15,098 bases of DNA from JAYZDF01 sp036337945. Its GTDB lineage: Bacteria > Myxococcota > Kuafuiibacteriia > Kuafuiibacteriales > Kuafuiibacteriaceae. The stretch spans positions 1 through 15,098 of the forward strand of contig JAYZDF010000125.1 of the NCBI GenBank assembly GCA_036337945.1, in the 5' to 3' direction. Made by a program: the position numbers and the translations under genes. Below are positions 13,918 to 15,098 of this stretch, piece by piece (positions within the stretch are counted from its first letter, which is position 1; each line of letters opens with the position of its first letter). The notes under the pieces were generated by a model, which searched no databases, was not told the DNA's origin, and was given only the letters and a program-made list of their open reading frames with translations.

Positions 13918-15098
13918 TTACTCACTCAGCTGAGCAATATGCGTAAGCACGCGATCATGGATTTTGTGAATGATGGCATCGCTCCAAAGTGTCCAATACC
14001 AATACGGGGCCATATCGAAGTCATACCAGGTGGTTCCGATGAGGAGAGTCTTATCTGAGGATATTCGCTTCAGTAAGAACTCGCCTCGCTGGCTACGCAA
14101 AACACTATCTTCGATGTGTGGTGGAGAAATATGTCCAAAAGGGCTCCATTCTTCCATGGTTGGAGGTTGAGATGCTACATCAAACGCCAATCTCGTAGGC
14201 GGCTCCCACACCGTAATCGGTTCTACAAAACTCCCTGTTGTGAATTCGCAATGTCGAACAGCACCCACGCCCTCCCCTTCGATTCGTGCACGCAGAGGCA
14301 TTGCAATTCCCGTTTGGAAATACCAAGGAAGCTCACCGGTAATTTCCGCGAAACCAATCACGTTCGGCCAAACTTTCTCAGGAGAGGCATTGATAATTTT
14401 CTTCGTCACTACGGGGCGCAATTTCTGAGTCAACTGTGGTGCCTCAGCGAAGGCCAAAAGCGGTAATGCGAGTGCCATCATTGAAAGAGCCTGTTGTCGG
14501 TTTGAGTCAATATTACGGCCGAGTAAAGCGCCCAGGATAGAAGCGGCTAACACAACCGGCCCAGCCATAAGGATGCAAATGATACCTTCGACAGCTAAGG
14601 TGAGAAACAAGCCCACTGAGATACCGTTCGCGATCGCAACCACTTGAATCATTTGTCGGCGCGTATATTGTCGCTCTCGATTCAGAACGACAGAAGCAGT
14701 AAATCCGGCTAAAAAAGGTGTCCCCATAAACAAAGCAGAACCATAGGCATTGATGCCGTAAACTGAGGCACTCATCATTACGGCGACCACTAAATGCCAT
14801 GCAACGAGCGCTTGCATAACATCTTTGAGGTCGAGCTTCTCTTTGGTTCGTTCCGCAATGTCTGGCACGTCATCACGTAGAGACTTTGACGGAACCACCG
14901 ATAAAAGAATCATGGTAAGTAAATTCAGAAATGGGACGAAGAATAAAAGCCCCCATCGTCTAGAGAGTCCCGCATCGCGGGCGCGACGCATCGACAGATT
15001 TCCGCCTATAAACGCAAATGGAAGAGACCAAAAGAGGTAGCCAATGAAAAAAGGCACTGACGTATTCTTGAATAAAAGTTCTTTTGCTTCGACGAATG
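13918..15098 (-). CDS. Polytopic membrane protein with C-terminal SRPBCC domain, 5' end outside window
   Basis: The frame is open to the right edge. The GTG at 15057 is an internal codon, because in-frame sequence upstream (ending FVEAKELLFKNTS) reads on to the edge and fits the start of the domain. Numbered from 15057, residues 3-55 hold two TM helices around MRRARDAGLSRRWG (23-36), a pattern like DUF805 membrane proteins. More TM segments follow at about 85-103, 107-125, 136-160, 161-181 and 190-204. Residues 216-379 form an SRPBCC/START-like domain (KIINASPEKVWPNVIGF ... CEFTTGSFVEPITVWEPPTRLAF ... SDAIIHKIHDRVLTHIAQLSE), probably exposed at the membrane surface, with an unknown hydrophobic ligand. 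Another SRPBCC protein is at 4674. Stop is 72 bases before the AstB start. Confidence 0.85.
   Translation of the reverse strand, partial: FVEAKELLFKNTSVPFFIGYLFWSLPFAFIGGNLSMRRARDAGLSRRWGLLFFVPFLNLLTMILLSVVPSKSLRDDVPDIAERTKEKLDLKDVMQALVAWHLVVAVMMSASVYGINAYGSALFMGTPFLAGFTASVVLNRERQYTRRQMIQVVAIANGISVGLFLTLAVEGIICILMAGPVVLAASILGALLGRNIDSNRQQALSMMALALPLLAFAEAPQLTQKLRPVVTKKIINASPEKVWPNVIGFAEITGELPWYFQTGIAMPLRARIEGEGVGAVRHCEFTTGSFVEPITVWEPPTRLAFDVASQPPTMEEWSPFGHISPPHIEDSVLRSQRGEFLLKRISSDKTLLIGTTWYDFDMAPYWYWTLWSDAIIHKIHDRVLTHIAQLSE

Overview
The window looks like a chromosomal segment of a bacterium from the Myxococcota or a neighbouring lineage (former Deltaproteobacteria). The main evidence is a large surface protein (6706-9141, minus) with a fibro-slime domain, many thrombospondin type-3 calcium repeats and a C-terminal MYXO-CTERM-type tripartite tail. 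Secreted Cys-rich proteins, a lipoprotein and a zinc-ribbon/rhomboid fusion fit this. Base composition is close to balanced by eye, which is low for cultured myxobacteria, so an uncultured or divergent lineage is likely. Several genes appear to start with GTG or TTG. I see no mobile element, CRISPR array, tRNA or rRNA.

Layout, left to right: (1) 1-1010 minus, the N-terminal part of an unrecognised exported protein, cut by the window edge and starting at GTG. (2) A 338-base divergent spacer. (3) 1349-2746 plus, an organophosphate:phosphate-antiporter-type MFS transporter; its 3' end carries a hairpin that acts as a terminator for the opposite strand. (4) 2820-3383 and 3459-4526 minus, a Cys-rich lipoprotein downstream of a PhoD-like phosphatase. 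(5) 4674-5180 and 5177-5737 plus, a translationally coupled SRPBCC protein and FMN-binding PNPOx-like protein. (6) 5762-6625 minus, a secreted 12-Cys protein of unknown function. (7) 6706-9141 minus, the MYXO-CTERM surface protein, containing two copies of a 148-residue (444-base) higher-order repeat. (8) A divergent spacer ending in a potential three-way-junction leader RNA at 9417-9481. (9) 9502-10857 plus, a peptidoglycan peptidase (three PG-binding modules plus an M15/VanY domain) with no visible signal peptide. (10) 10933-12003 plus, a zinc-ribbon rhomboid protease. (11) 12038-12355 minus, a small single-TM protein whose ribosome binding site lies in the loop of a potential 7-bp stem. (12) 12493-13845 minus, N-succinylarginine dihydrolase AstB. 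(13) 13918 to the right edge, minus, a polytopic membrane protein with a C-terminal SRPBCC domain, 5' end outside the window.

Most genes concern the cell envelope, secretion or surface (phosphatase, lipoprotein, surface adhesin-like protein, wall peptidase, rhomboid). They do not form one obvious pathway and strand switches are frequent, so this reads as ordinary mixed chromosome. The less ordinary items are the unexplained structured leaders (9417-9481 and 12358-12391), the two Cys-rich families, and the two edge genes that simple ATG-based calling would miss or truncate.
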